Shown here one piece after another: positions 17,270 to 26,808 of a DNA stretch of 64,000 nucleotides; positions within the stretch are counted from its first letter, which is position 1, and every line of letters starts with the position of its first letter. The DNA comes from an uncultured Clostridia bacterium (GTDB taxonomy: Bacteria; Bacillota; Clostridia; Oscillospirales; Acutalibacteraceae), in the NCBI GenBank assembly GCA_937892115.1, contig CALAUI010000023.1:1-64000 (forward strand). Direction: 5' to 3'. The position numbers and the translations under genes were made by a program. A model generated the notes under the pieces. It saw only the letters and a list, made by a program, of their open reading frames with translations, was not told the DNA's origin and ran no database searches.

Positions 17270-18381
17270 TGGCAGCAAAGAATGTACTCGGTCTTATCTT
17301 TTCAAACGCTTATGATGAATCCGTTCCCGAGCTCACAGCCATGAGAACAATGGGCTCCGTTCCCTTTGCGGGACGTTACCGTCTTATTGACTTCCCTCTT
17401 TCGGGAATGGTAAACGCAGGCATCACCCAGGTCGGTGTCTTCACAAATTCAAACTATCATTCACTTATGGACCATATCGGCAACGGCAGTGCATGGGACC
17501 TTGACAGAAAGAGAGAAGGTCTCGCTCTCCTGCCTCCGTTCAGCATCAGGGAATCCGGTATGTCTGACGGCAAGGTTTCCTCCCTTTACGGCAATATCGG
17601 TTACATAAGCGATTCCGGCAAGGATTACGTCCTGCTTACCGATTGCAATATCATTTCCAAGATTGATTACGAGGATATGCTGAAATTCAGCATTGAAAAG
17701 AACGCTGACGTGGTAGCGGCATACGCCGAAATGATTCCCTCCCATCTTTCAAAATCAACCTCGTTCATTCTTGATGCAGACGGCAAAATCACCGAAACGA
17801 ACTACATAGATTCATACGACAAAAAACTCAACACCTCGGTCAAGGTCATCCTTCTTCGCCGTACTCTTCTTGAGAGACTTCTTCACGAGGCAAATTCAAA
17901 GAGAATCTCCGATATAGAAACTCTCTTTGCAAAGAATCTTGCCAACCTCAGAGTATTCGGATACAGAATTGAGGGCTACGTAAAGGTAATAGAATCCGTA
18001 ATATCATATTATGAAGCAAGTCTTGACCTGCTCAGACCCGAAGTGAGAAATTACCTCTTCGATGACAATTCACCCATCTACACCAAGACGGGCGACAGAA
18101 CTCCCTCAAAATACGGCATCAACGCCAAGGTAAGGGATTCTCTTATTGCCGACGGCTGTAAGATTTACGGCGAAGTTGAAAACTGCATCCTCTTCAGAGG
18201 CGTTACAATCGCAAAGGGTGCAAAGGTAAAGAATTCCATCATAATGCAGGATACCGAAATCGGTGAAAATGCAAAGATTGAATGCGTCATTACGGATAAG
18301 GACGCAAAAATCGGCCCCCGCAAGACACTCTGCGGTGCCGATAATTATCCCGTATACATAGGTAAGGGAATCGTAATCTGA
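17269..18381 (+). CDS. glgD: GlgD, regulatory partner of ADP-glucose pyrophosphorylase
   Basis: This 370-aa paralogue of GlgC is found in Firmicutes. It keeps the fold (RYRLIDFPLSGMVNAGI, DCNIISKIDY, C-terminal beta-helix) but its N terminus reads GLIFSNAYDES in place of the GGQGSRL nucleotide loop, so it cannot be a full catalytic subunit. Family knowledge says it forms a GlgC/GlgD hetero-oligomer with higher activity. Start and glgC stop overlap (TAATGG). Confidence 0.93.
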   Translation: MAAKNVLGLIFSNAYDESVPELTAMRTMGSVPFAGRYRLIDFPLSGMVNAGITQVGVFTNSNYHSLMDHIGNGSAWDLDRKREGLALLPPFSIRESGMSDGKVSSLYGNIGYISDSGKDYVLLTDCNIISKIDYEDMLKFSIEKNADVVAAYAEMIPSHLSKSTSFILDADGKITETNYIDSYDKKLNTSVKVILLRRTLLERLLHEANSKRISDIETLFAKNLANLRVFGYRIEGYVKVIESVISYYEASLDLLRPEVRNYLFDDNSPIYTKTGDRTPSKYGINAKVRDSLIADGCKIYGEVENCILFRGVTIAKGAKVKNSIIMQDTEIGENAKIECVITDKDAKIGPRKTLCGADNYPVYIGKGIVI

Positions 18382-18403
18382 CAAGAAAAGAGACATAGTA
18401 ACC

Positions 18404-18955
18404 ATGGCAATGGATAAAAAGCAGCAGCAGAACATCATCACGATTGCAGTCGTTGCGGTTGCCGTAATTTTTGCAATACTCGCTCTGCTGGTCAAGTTCA
18501 AAATAATCGGTCCCGATGCAAACCGCGACACCACAACCACAGAGCCCGAAATGGGTTCAACGGTAGTGGAAAAATCATCCGTTAACGACGACGGCGAGAT
18601 AGTATTCTACACGGCAATCGAGACCTATACTCTGGGTGATGCAACGGCACTTCACTGGTATCCCAACACAACAAAAGAAACAAAGCCCGAGACAGAGGTC
18701 GTTACCGAGCATAAAGCGGTGACCGATGCCGAGGGAAATCCCGTCTATGACGAAAACGGCGAGCCCGCAACCGAGGTCATTTCCCATACGGTACAAAAGA
18801 CGACCGCATCTCCCTCAACTCAGGAGAACTCCTCCGGTCAGGAGAATACGACCGTCGCCGACGAAAACGGCGAGCCCGTAACGAATCCGTCATCAGAGGC
18901 CTCCACCGCTCCCTCAACGGAAGCAACAGCTCCTCAGAATGAACAGGAAGACTGA
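18404..18955 (+). CDS. Small membrane-anchored protein with Thr/Glu-rich tail
   Basis: This 183-aa protein is not recognised. One hydrophobic helix spans about residues 10-31, followed by a low-complexity tail rich in Thr, Ser, Glu and Pro. The tail contains repeated phrases DENGEPATE and DENGEPVTN. With few positive charges after the helix, the tail probably faces outwards. It lies between glgD and glgA, so it is carried on the glycogen transcript, but nothing in the sequence links it to glycogen. Only a weak ribosome binding site is visible. Confidence 0.75.
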   Translation: MAMDKKQQQNIITIAVVAVAVIFAILALLVKFKIIGPDANRDTTTTEPEMGSTVVEKSSVNDDGEIVFYTAIETYTLGDATALHWYPNTTKETKPETEVVTEHKAVTDAEGNPVYDENGEPATEVISHTVQKTTASPSTQENSSGQENTTVADENGEPVTNPSSEASTAPSTEATAPQNEQED

Positions 18956-18977
18956 AGAAAGGTATCAAGGTGAGAAT

Positions 18978-20396
18978 ATGAAGGTATTATATGCAGCAAG
19001 TGAAGCTCTTCCCTTCGCCGCAAGCGGCGGCCTTGCAGACGTAGCCGGCTCTCTCCCCGCAGCCCTGCGTAAAAAGAAGGTCAACTGCAGAGTCATCATG
19101 CCCCTCTACGGTACGATAAGCGATGAGCTGCGCTCAACAATGACATTTATCACGAGCATTATGGTGCCCGTTTCATGGCGCAGACAATACTGCGGCATTT
19201 TTGAGGCAAAGGCAAACGGTGTTACCTATTACCTGCTTGATAACGAATATTATTTCAAGAGAAATATGCTCTACGGTCACTACGATGACGGCGAAAGATT
19301 TGCTTTCTTTGCAAGAGCCGTGCTTGAAGTGCTTCCCTATATTGATTTCAAGCCCGATATCATTCACTGCAACGACTGGCAGACGGCACTCATTCCCGTT
19401 TATTACTCAACCTTCTATGCATCAAAAGAGGGTTACACCGGCATCAAGACCGTATTCACCATTCACAACATCCAGTATCAGGGAATTTACGGCAGTGAAA
19501 TCCTCGGTGATGTATTCGGCCTGGGTGAAGAGCATATCAGTCTTGTTGATTTCAGCGGAAACATCAATCTTATGAAGGGCGCTATCGAATGTGCCCACAA
19601 GGTCACCACCGTCAGCAACACTTACGCTCAGGAAATCCTTGACCCCTGGTTCAGCCACGGTCTTCATCCCATTCTCAAGGACAGAAGCAGTAAGCTTTCG
19701 GGTATTCTCAACGGCATTGACGTTGACGGCTACGATCCCGAAACGGATAAGAACATTTTCTATAATTACTCCGCAAAGGATTTCTCCGGCAAAGCAAAGA
19801 ATAAAGCGGCTCTCCAGGAGCTTTTCAATCTGCCCGTAAAGCCGGATACTCCCGTTATTTCCATTATTTCCCGTCTTGTTTCCCACAAGGGCTTTGACCT
19901 CGTAAAGAGAATCCTCTACGATCTGGTCGGCTCCTCCGACGTTCAGGTCATCATCCTCGGCTCGGGTGACTGGGAATACGAAGCATTCTTCAAGGAAATC
20001 GCCGCCCGTTATCCCGATAAGGTAGGCCTTCGTCTGGGCTTCATTCCCGATATGGCACGTAAGATTTACGCCGGCTCCGATTTATTCCTTATGCCCTCAA
20101 AAAGTGAGCCCTGCGGTCTTTCACAGATGGTCGCTCTCAGATACGGCACTCTGCCCATCGTAAGAGAAACCGGAGGACTTAAGGACACCATCACCGACAG
20201 CGGTGACGGTAAGGGCAACGGCTTCACCTTCAAGAGCTACGACGCTTTTGATATGCTCAACGCAATCCAGAGAGCAATCGCGGCATACAACGATAAGGAA
20301 CTGCGCAAGGTACTTATTGAAAGAGCCCTGAAATGTGACAACAGCTGGGGCAAATCCGCAAAAGAATATATTTCACTCTATAATTCAATTCTTTAA
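18978..20396 (+). CDS. glgA: Glycogen synthase (GT5)
   Basis: This 472-aa enzyme adds glucose from ADP-glucose to the growing alpha-1,4 glucan. The N-terminal MKVLYAASEALPFAASGGL and the C-terminal nucleotide-binding domain with PSKSEPCGLSQMVALRYGT and RETGGLKDT are typical. The usual KxGGL lysine that contacts the donor is replaced (ASGGL), a variation worth noting. The ATG at 18978 is chosen for MKVLYAAS and the AAGGTG ahead of it. It ends 1 base before the next gene. Confidence 0.95.
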   Translation: MKVLYAASEALPFAASGGLADVAGSLPAALRKKKVNCRVIMPLYGTISDELRSTMTFITSIMVPVSWRRQYCGIFEAKANGVTYYLLDNEYYFKRNMLYGHYDDGERFAFFARAVLEVLPYIDFKPDIIHCNDWQTALIPVYYSTFYASKEGYTGIKTVFTIHNIQYQGIYGSEILGDVFGLGEEHISLVDFSGNINLMKGAIECAHKVTTVSNTYAQEILDPWFSHGLHPILKDRSSKLSGILNGIDVDGYDPETDKNIFYNYSAKDFSGKAKNKAALQELFNLPVKPDTPVISIISRLVSHKGFDLVKRILYDLVGSSDVQVIILGSGDWEYEAFFKEIAARYPDKVGLRLGFIPDMARKIYAGSDLFLMPSKSEPCGLSQMVALRYGTLPIVRETGGLKDTITDSGDGKGNGFTFKSYDAFDMLNAIQRAIAAYNDKELRKVLIERALKCDNSWGKSAKEYISLYNSIL

Positions 20397-20397
20397 T

Positions 20398-21006
20398 ATG
20401 AGAAGTTATCAGATACACTTAATCAGACACGCTCTGCCCGAGGGAGCAGCCGAGGGCAGATATATCGGTCACACCGACGTACCCCTTTCCGAAGAGGGAA
20501 AGGCACAGCTTATTCAGATGCGGGATGAAATGAGATATCCGTATGCGGAAGCGGTGTTTACAAGTCCGCTTAAAAGATGCACCGAGACCGCAAAGATTCT
20601 TTATCCCGATAAGGAAGCACTTGTCATTGATGCCCTTATTGAATGTAATTTCGGTGAATTTGAAAATAAGACCGCCGAAGAGCTTTCCGGCAACGAGGAC
20701 TTTTCCGCCTGGCTTGCAGGCAGGTCCGCCCCTCCCTTCGGTGAAAGCAGCAACGCCTTCGGTCAGAGAGTCTGTGCCGCATTTGAAAAAATCGTTGACG
20801 GCATGATGAAAAGCGGAGTATATGAAACCGCAATCATCACCCACGGCGGAGTAATCGGTGCAATTCTCTCCGCATACGGCATTCCCGAAGCACCCATGCA
20901 CGAGTGGATGACTCCCAACTGCTGCGGCTTCTCCCTTCGCGGAGATACGGCGCTGTGGATGAGAAACAGAAAGCTGGAGGTCTTTGCCGAAACACCTTCG
21001 GAATAA
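20398..21006 (+). CDS. Histidine phosphatase family protein (phosphoglycerate-mutase-like)
   Basis: This 202-aa protein begins with IHLIRHALPEG, the RHG-type catalytic motif, here RHA. Other family residues are the Arg in SPLKRCTETA, the Glu in ECNFGEFENK and the second His in IITHGGVIG. The substrate cannot be told; relatives act on phosphosugars, alpha-ribazole phosphate or nucleotides. The start two bases after the glgA stop shows tight coupling, so a role in sugar-phosphate metabolism is possible but unproven. Confidence 0.88.
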   Translation: MRSYQIHLIRHALPEGAAEGRYIGHTDVPLSEEGKAQLIQMRDEMRYPYAEAVFTSPLKRCTETAKILYPDKEALVIDALIECNFGEFENKTAEELSGNEDFSAWLAGRSAPPFGESSNAFGQRVCAAFEKIVDGMMKSGVYETAIITHGGVIGAILSAYGIPEAPMHEWMTPNCCGFSLRGDTALWMRNRKLEVFAETPSE

Positions 21007-21030
21007 TATCACAGAAAGTCAGGAAAAATT

Positions 21031-22395
21031 ATGTCCATCATTGAATCCAAGGTTTCCGAAAGCGAGTTATCGCTTTACAGAGACCAGATATTGAACAATA
21101 ACTACATCAACCCCGATGCATACAACAACTACAACGTCAAGAGAGGTCTGAGAAATGCAGACGGAACCGGCGTTATGGCAGGTATGACAAGGGTCTGCTC
21201 CGTTGAGGGCTATTATATGGTAGACGGCGAAAGAGTCCCCATGGACGGCCGCCTTACATATCGCGGAATCAACGTTGAAGATATCGTAAAGGCATGCGAA
21301 ACAGAAAACCGTTTCGGCTTTGAAGAAGTGATTTTCCTTCTGCTTCTGGGTAAGCTTCCCTCAACCAAAGAGCTGGAGAATTTCAAAGGCATTCTCTCCG
21401 CCTGCCGTGAGCTTCCCGATGATTTCATCGAGGATATGATCATGAAAGCTCCCTCAAGGGACATTATGAATAAAATGGCACGTTCCGTGCTTGCTCTTTA
21501 TTCCTATGACGAGAATCCCGACTCAACAAGTCTTGAAAACGTCATCAGACAGAGCGTTCATATCATTGCTCAGCTTCCTCCCATCATGGCTTACGCTTAT
21601 CAGGTAAAAAGAAGACAGTTTTATCACAAGAGCATGTATATCCATCAGCTCAAGCCCGAATTTACCACGGCACAGACCATACTCCGCTCCATCAGAGGTG
21701 ACAAGACCTTCACGGACGAAGAAGCAAAGCTGCTTGACCTGTGCCTTATTCTTCAGGCAGAGCACGGCGGCGGCAACAACTCCACCTTCGCCACCAGAGT
21801 GCTTTCATCAAGCGGTACCGATACATATTCGGCAATCGCCGCAGGTATCGGTTCTCTCAAAGGTCCCAAGCACGGCGGTGCAAACAAAAAGGTATCCGAA
21901 ATGCTTGACTATTTCAAAGGAAATATTTCCGATATAACCGACGAAGCCATGGTCAGGGATTACCTTGCAAAAATCATCAAAAAGGAAGCGGGCGACGGCT
22001 CGGGCCTTGTTTACGGTATGGGTCACGCGGTTTATACTCTTTCCGATCCCAGAGCAAGGATTCTGAGACGCAAGGCATCCGAATTCGCACCCGGCACAGA
22101 ATTTGAAAACGAATTCCGTCTTATCAATCTGATTGAGAAGAACACTCCCGAAATCTTTGCCGAAATCAAAGGCAGCGACAAGCCGATATGTGCAAACGTA
22201 GACCTTTATTCCGGTCTTATCTATAAGATTCTCCGCGTACCCGAGGATTTATTTACTCCCATTTTCACCTGTGCCAGAATTTCCGGCTGGTCAGCACACA
22301 GAATCGAGGAAATCCTCACCGGCGGCAGAATCATCAGGCCCGCTTACAAGAACGTCAACACCAAAACTTCCTACATTCCCATTTCCGACAGATAA
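21031..22395 (+). CDS. gltA: Citrate synthase
   Basis: This 454-aa enzyme condenses oxaloacetate with acetyl-CoA. Active-site elements are the His in QAEHGGGNNSTFA, the His in YGMGHAVYTLSDPRA and the Asp in CANVDLYSG, followed by FTPIFTCARISGW. The N-terminal extension and length fit a long clostridial type. A 2-methylcitrate synthase role cannot be excluded. AGGAAAA precedes the ATG. No aconitase or isocitrate dehydrogenase gene is nearby. Confidence 0.93.
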   Translation: MSIIESKVSESELSLYRDQILNNNYINPDAYNNYNVKRGLRNADGTGVMAGMTRVCSVEGYYMVDGERVPMDGRLTYRGINVEDIVKACETENRFGFEEVIFLLLLGKLPSTKELENFKGILSACRELPDDFIEDMIMKAPSRDIMNKMARSVLALYSYDENPDSTSLENVIRQSVHIIAQLPPIMAYAYQVKRRQFYHKSMYIHQLKPEFTTAQTILRSIRGDKTFTDEEAKLLDLCLILQAEHGGGNNSTFATRVLSSSGTDTYSAIAAGIGSLKGPKHGGANKKVSEMLDYFKGNISDITDEAMVRDYLAKIIKKEAGDGSGLVYGMGHAVYTLSDPRARILRRKASEFAPGTEFENEFRLINLIEKNTPEIFAEIKGSDKPICANVDLYSGLIYKILRVPEDLFTPIFTCARISGWSAHRIEEILTGGRIIRPAYKNVNTKTSYIPISDR

Positions 22396-22407
22396 GAGGC
22401 AGTTACC

Positions 22408-23316
22408 ATGGAAAACAAAACAAAATCCAAATTCACCTTTGAAGCAATCGTTCTGGCGGCGGCACTTGTGCTGACTCTGCCTCTGCGTACGCTTCAGCAT
22501 CTCAAGAGTATTGAGGAATATACCGGATTCTATAAAGAACTGAACGTAGGTATATTCATTTACATCGCCATCCTTGCGGTTGCCTCGGTTTATCTGCTGG
22601 TATCGGCATTTATGAGCAGAAAGAATATTTCCCTTGAAACAAAGGCAAAAAAGCTTCCCGGCTGCGGTGTGCTTTCCGGTGTGACTGCCATTGCCGTTCT
22701 GTGGAGCGCAATCAAGGATTTTTCTCTTAAAGACGTTGATATAACCATGTATTTCGTTTCTTCAACAGCCGCGGGAAAAATGACGAACATCATACTCGGT
22801 ACGGGACTTGTCTTCGGTATCCTTTCCGCAGTATTCTTCGGAGTGCTTGCAATAAGCTTCATTATGGGCAAAGCACCCGACAAGCTTAAAATTCTCTCCC
22901 TTTCTCCCGTTATGTGGACTATGCTGAGAATCATCTACAAAATCACCATTACCGTAAGCTATCTGCGTGTTTCCGACCTTGCCCTTTCAATGATTACCAC
23001 CGCGCTCTTCATTCTTTTCTTTATGGCATTTGCTCAGGCAAATTCGGGCGTAAATACAGAGGACTGCGAATGGCGTATCGTCGGCTTCGGCCTTACGGGC
23101 GCTCTTATAGCTCTCAACTGCTTTATTCCCAGAGCCGTACTCGTTCTTACGGGCAAGCAGGAGCTGATGTCGGTGCTTACTTACGCCGACGTAAGCGACC
23201 TTGCCATTTCCCTTTTCGCAATCGCGACCGTACTTACGAGAATCGTACCGAAAATCTCAAATATTATTGAAGAACCCGCAAATACAGAGGAAGAAAACAA
23301 ATCGCAGGTAGAGTAA
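22408..23316 (+). CDS. Multi-pass membrane protein of unknown function
   Basis: This 302-aa protein is not recognised. It has a short cytoplasmic start (MENKTKSKF) and about eight hydrophobic segments, near residues 10-30, 45-65, 80-100, 125-155, 165-185, 190-215, 220-245 and 255-285. The C-terminal tail is acidic. No transport or enzyme motif is visible. It begins 12 bases after citrate synthase and its stop touches the start of the AEC transporter (TAAATG), so they are co-transcribed. Confidence 0.8.
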   Translation: MENKTKSKFTFEAIVLAAALVLTLPLRTLQHLKSIEEYTGFYKELNVGIFIYIAILAVASVYLLVSAFMSRKNISLETKAKKLPGCGVLSGVTAIAVLWSAIKDFSLKDVDITMYFVSSTAAGKMTNIILGTGLVFGILSAVFFGVLAISFIMGKAPDKLKILSLSPVMWTMLRIIYKITITVSYLRVSDLALSMITTALFILFFMAFAQANSGVNTEDCEWRIVGFGLTGALIALNCFIPRAVLVLTGKQELMSVLTYADVSDLAISLFAIATVLTRIVPKISNIIEEPANTEEENKSQVE

Positions 23317-24264
23317 ATGTTTTTACAGAATATGCTCATTGCAGCCGAGCAGGTTGCGATACTATACATAATGGCGGTCATCGGCATTATCGCCGATAAG
23401 ACGGGCATATATACGGAAAAAACGGGTAAGGCGTGTACCGACCTGCTGTTTTATGTCATCACTCCCGCCAAAATACTTGAAAGCTTTTTCACTCTTGAAT
23501 ACAGCGAAGAGCATCTGAAGGGACTTTTCATTGCCGTAGGATGCGGTCTGCTTATGCACGCCGCGGCGGCAGGTGCGATTTCTCTGTTTTTCAACAAATC
23601 CGTTCCCGAGGACAGGTCAGTATATAAATTTGCCGCCATTTACGGCAACTGCGGATATATGGGGCTGCCCCTTGTGAATGCGGTTATCGGTAACGAGGGC
23701 GTATTCTACTGCTCCGCCGTTATCATTTCCTTCCAGATATTCAATTTTACCCACGGCGTTTATATTATGAACGCGGGCAAAACAGAGGGAAAAGCAAAAA
23801 TTGATTTCAAAAAGCTCATACTCAATCCCGGTGTGCTTCCCGTTTTTGTCGGCCTGCCGGTATTCATACTCAAGCACAAGCTGGGATTTGAGCTTCCCAA
23901 TATTGTAATGTCCCCGGTGGAATCCATTGCTTCCATGAATTCACCCCTCGCCATGCTGATTTTCGGCACTTATATGTCCAATACGGATTTCAGGAGCATA
24001 TTCAGACAGTGGAGGATTCCCTGCGTTGCCCTTTTCAAGCTGATTGCGATGCCCCTTGTGATGATGGGAGCCGTAAAGCTTGCCGGCATAGGCGGTGCGT
24101 TGGGACTTACCCTTGTAATCGCCGCTTCAACCCCCAGTGCCAACAACACGATTATGTTCTCGGCAAAATACGACCGCAACACCTCCCTCGCTTCACAGAG
24201 TGTTGCTTTGATAAGTCTGATTTCAATCGTGACCTTACCGGTTATGATTGCACTTGCAAAATGA
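23317..24264 (+). CDS. AEC family transporter (auxin efflux carrier type)
   Basis: This 315-aa membrane protein has about ten helices. Family marks are the conserved FKFAAIYGNCGYMGLP-like segment (here KFAAIYGNCGYMGLPLVNA) in the first half and the matching ASTPSANNTIMFSAKY in the second half. Bacterial members export or import small organic acids such as malate or malonate. The substrate is unknown; neighbouring citrate synthase makes a carboxylate plausible. Its stop overlaps the queG start (ATGA). Confidence 0.9.
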   Translation: MFLQNMLIAAEQVAILYIMAVIGIIADKTGIYTEKTGKACTDLLFYVITPAKILESFFTLEYSEEHLKGLFIAVGCGLLMHAAAAGAISLFFNKSVPEDRSVYKFAAIYGNCGYMGLPLVNAVIGNEGVFYCSAVIISFQIFNFTHGVYIMNAGKTEGKAKIDFKKLILNPGVLPVFVGLPVFILKHKLGFELPNIVMSPVESIASMNSPLAMLIFGTYMSNTDFRSIFRQWRIPCVALFKLIAMPLVMMGAVKLAGIGGALGLTLVIAASTPSANNTIMFSAKYDRNTSLASQSVALISLISIVTLPVMIALAK

Positions 24265-25058
24265 AAGAAATACTTGACGCTGTTTCCCCTCTATACGGGG
24301 TATGTTCATTTGAACTGATACAGAATAATCTCATCCCGTGCAGGGCAAAGGAAAGATTACCGGAAAACGCAAAATCCGTTATCATTATGGCGTTTCCGTA
24401 CCGTCTTGACGATGAGATATCCAAAGATACGAACGTATCAAAATATGCAATATCCGCCGACTATCACGGGATAGTGCTTTCGCGGCTTGAATCAGCCGCC
24501 GGAAAGCTCAGGGAAAAGTATAAGGGCTTTGAATTTGAGCCGTTTGCGGATAATTCCCCCGTTCCCGAGGTAATGACCGCCGCTCTGGCGGGAATCGGCG
24601 TAAGAGGCAGAAATTCCCTGCTGATTACAAAGGAATACGGCTCATTCGTATTCTTAGGCGAAATAGTCACGGATATGGAAATCCCGCCAACGGGCGGAAT
24701 CATAAAGGATTGTACCGGATGCGGCAGATGCGTTGACGCCTGCCCCGGCAATGCAATAGATGTTTCGCATATAAATAAAGAAAACTGTCTGTCGGATATT
24801 ACCCAGAAAAAGGGCGAACTGACAAGACAGCAGATAAATATGATAGCATCGTCGGGCTGTGCCTGGGGATGCGATATATGTCAGGACGTATGTCCTCTGA
24901 ACAGAGGAACGTCCGTCACCGATATAGAGGAATTTATTTCTTCCGCCATACCCGTTATTGACGACAGCACCCCCGTTGAGGGCAGAGCATACGCCTGGAG
25001 GGGTGAAAAAACCATCAGGAGAAATCTCGGCATTATCAGGAGTAAGGATGAATATTAA
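24261..25058 (+). CDS. queG: Epoxyqueuosine reductase
   Basis: This 265-aa iron-sulfur enzyme reduces epoxyqueuosine to queuosine in tRNA. The N-terminal cobalamin-binding region (about 1-150) is followed by two 4Fe-4S motifs: CTGCGRCVDACPG and, later, CAWGCDICQDVCP. The protein is shorter than E. coli QueG because the C-terminal HEAT-like extension is missing, as in many Firmicutes. The start at 24261 overlaps the stop of the AEC gene; the end overlaps holB by 11 bases. Confidence 0.9.
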   Translation: MKEILDAVSPLYGVCSFELIQNNLIPCRAKERLPENAKSVIIMAFPYRLDDEISKDTNVSKYAISADYHGIVLSRLESAAGKLREKYKGFEFEPFADNSPVPEVMTAALAGIGVRGRNSLLITKEYGSFVFLGEIVTDMEIPPTGGIIKDCTGCGRCVDACPGNAIDVSHINKENCLSDITQKKGELTRQQINMIASSGCAWGCDICQDVCPLNRGTSVTDIEEFISSAIPVIDDSTPVEGRAYAWRGEKTIRRNLGIIRSKDEY

Positions 25059-25938
25059 GGGCTTTGATAAATCCGATATTACCGAAAAGCTGATTGAAAG
25101 ATCTCTTTCAGTCGGCAGGTTTCCGCATGCCGTAATCATAGAGGGCGGCTCGTCTGACGACAGGATTGACCTTGCAAAGAGAATTTCTCTTGCTCTCGTC
25201 TGCGAAGACGAAAGCTCAAAGCCCTGCGGAGAATGCTCTGATTGCAGAAAAGCATCTATGGGATTTCATCCCGATATCCTCATTCATCAGCCGAAAAAGA
25301 AAGAAACATCCAAAAACGTATCTTATTATGTGGAATACGTACGCGAAATCAGGGATATGGCTTACATCATTCCCAATGAAGCGAACGTTAAAATAATAAT
25401 CCTTGAGGAAGCCCAGCTTATGAACGAGGCGGGACAGAACGCTTTCCTCAAAATACTTGAGGAGCCCCCCGGATTCACGGTCTTTATGCTGCTGACCTCA
25501 ACCAAATCCGTATTTTTACCCACCATTCTTTCCCGTGCGGCTGTTTATTCTCTCGGCGGGGAAGTGAGTGAAGACAAGGACGAAGCACCGAAATATGCCG
25601 CCGAATCCGTTGCCTGCGCTCTCACCTCCGACAATCACTTTGACCTGGTGATTGCTTCGGCGGTATTTGACAAAAATCAAAAGCTTCTTGCCGATTCTCT
25701 GCCAATTATGAATTCGTATTTCGTTGAGGCACTGAAAATCAAATACCGTGCTTCGGATGACGAAAATTATCCCGAGGTATGTGAAACACTTGCAAAGAAG
25801 CTTTCAAAAAGAACTCTGCTGCGGCTTTGCGACCATGTGAATACACTGTCCGAAGCGCTGAAGCAGAACGCAAATCTTAATCTTACCATAGCGAGAATGT
25901 GTGCTTTATTCAAATCCGCCTCGCTGGAACAGGAGTAA
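25048..25938 (+). CDS. holB: DNA polymerase III delta-prime subunit
   Basis: This 296-aa clamp-loader subunit helps place the sliding clamp on DNA. It has an AAA+ fold with the zinc-binding CGECSDC, a Walker B-like IIILEEAQLMNEAGQNAFLKI and an SRC-like sensor (ILSRAAVY). The P-loop is degenerate (EGGSSDDRID), as expected for delta-prime, which does not bind ATP. The ATG at 25048 follows AGGAGTAAGG. The queG-holB-ricT order is a compact unit. Confidence 0.9.
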   Translation: MNIKGFDKSDITEKLIERSLSVGRFPHAVIIEGGSSDDRIDLAKRISLALVCEDESSKPCGECSDCRKASMGFHPDILIHQPKKKETSKNVSYYVEYVREIRDMAYIIPNEANVKIIILEEAQLMNEAGQNAFLKILEEPPGFTVFMLLTSTKSVFLPTILSRAAVYSLGGEVSEDKDEAPKYAAESVACALTSDNHFDLVIASAVFDKNQKLLADSLPIMNSYFVEALKIKYRASDDENYPEVCETLAKKLSKRTLLRLCDHVNTLSEALKQNANLNLTIARMCALFKSASLEQE

Positions 25939-25941
25939 TTT

Positions 25942-26808
25942 ATGGCAGAAATAGTAGGTATCCGTTTTAAGGAGGTCGGCAAGGTTTATTACTTTGACCC
26001 CAACGGAACAACCTTTGAAAAGGGCGACCATGCGATAGTTGAGACCGTCAGAGGTATCGAGTGCGGCGAGGTCGCCATAGAAAACAAGGATGTCAGCGAC
26101 GAGGAGCTTGTAAAGCCCCTCAAGAAGATTATCCGTCCCGCAAATGATAACGACGTAAAGATTTATAACGAAAACAAGCAGAAGGAAAAGGACGCGGCTG
26201 ATATCTGCCGTAAAAGAATTGAAGCTCACGGTCTTGAAATGAGTCTGGTTGACGTTGAATATACCTTTGACAGAGGCAAAATCCTCTTTTATTTCACCGC
26301 CGACGGCAGAGTTGACTTCAGAGAGCTTGTAAAGGACCTTGCAAGCATATTCAGGACAAGAATCGAGCTTCGCCAGATAGGTGTCAGAGATGAAGCGAAG
26401 ATGATAGGCGGTCTCGGTATCTGCGGCCGTCCGTTCTGCTGCAGCAGCTTCCTCGGCAACTTCCAGCCCGTTTCCATTAAAATGGCAAAGGAGCAGGGGC
26501 TTTCCCTCAATCCCGGCAAAATCAGCGGTACCTGCGGCAGACTTATGTGCTGTCTGAAATATGAACAGGATGCTTACGACTACCTGCTGAAAATCACACC
26601 GAAGCCCGGCGCAATCATTAAAACGGCAGACGGTCAGGGCAAGGTAATCGAATGCTCGCTTCTTACAGGCAAACTGAAGGTACAGCTTGACAGCAATCCC
26701 AACGGTATGCCCAGAATGTATCACAGAGACGACGTCAAGCTTCTCAAGGACGTTCAGATAAGGGTAAACAAGGAAGAGCTTGAAGCTCTCAAGAGTATAG
26801 AAGAATGA
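25942..26808 (+). CDS. ricT: RicT/YaaT-like PSP1-domain protein
   Basis: This 288-aa protein carries the PSP1 domain and conserved cysteines: GICGRPFCCSSFL and GTCGRLMCCLKYE. In Bacillus, RicT joins RicA and RicF in an iron-sulfur complex that promotes RNase Y-dependent mRNA maturation and development. The location next to holB is conserved in Firmicutes. Its stop overlaps the next start (ATGA). No RicA or RicF gene is in this window. Confidence 0.93.
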   Translation: MAEIVGIRFKEVGKVYYFDPNGTTFEKGDHAIVETVRGIECGEVAIENKDVSDEELVKPLKKIIRPANDNDVKIYNENKQKEKDAADICRKRIEAHGLEMSLVDVEYTFDRGKILFYFTADGRVDFRELVKDLASIFRTRIELRQIGVRDEAKMIGGLGICGRPFCCSSFLGNFQPVSIKMAKEQGLSLNPGKISGTCGRLMCCLKYEQDAYDYLLKITPKPGAIIKTADGQGKVIECSLLTGKLKVQLDSNPNGMPRMYHRDDVKLLKDVQIRVNKEELEALKSIEE

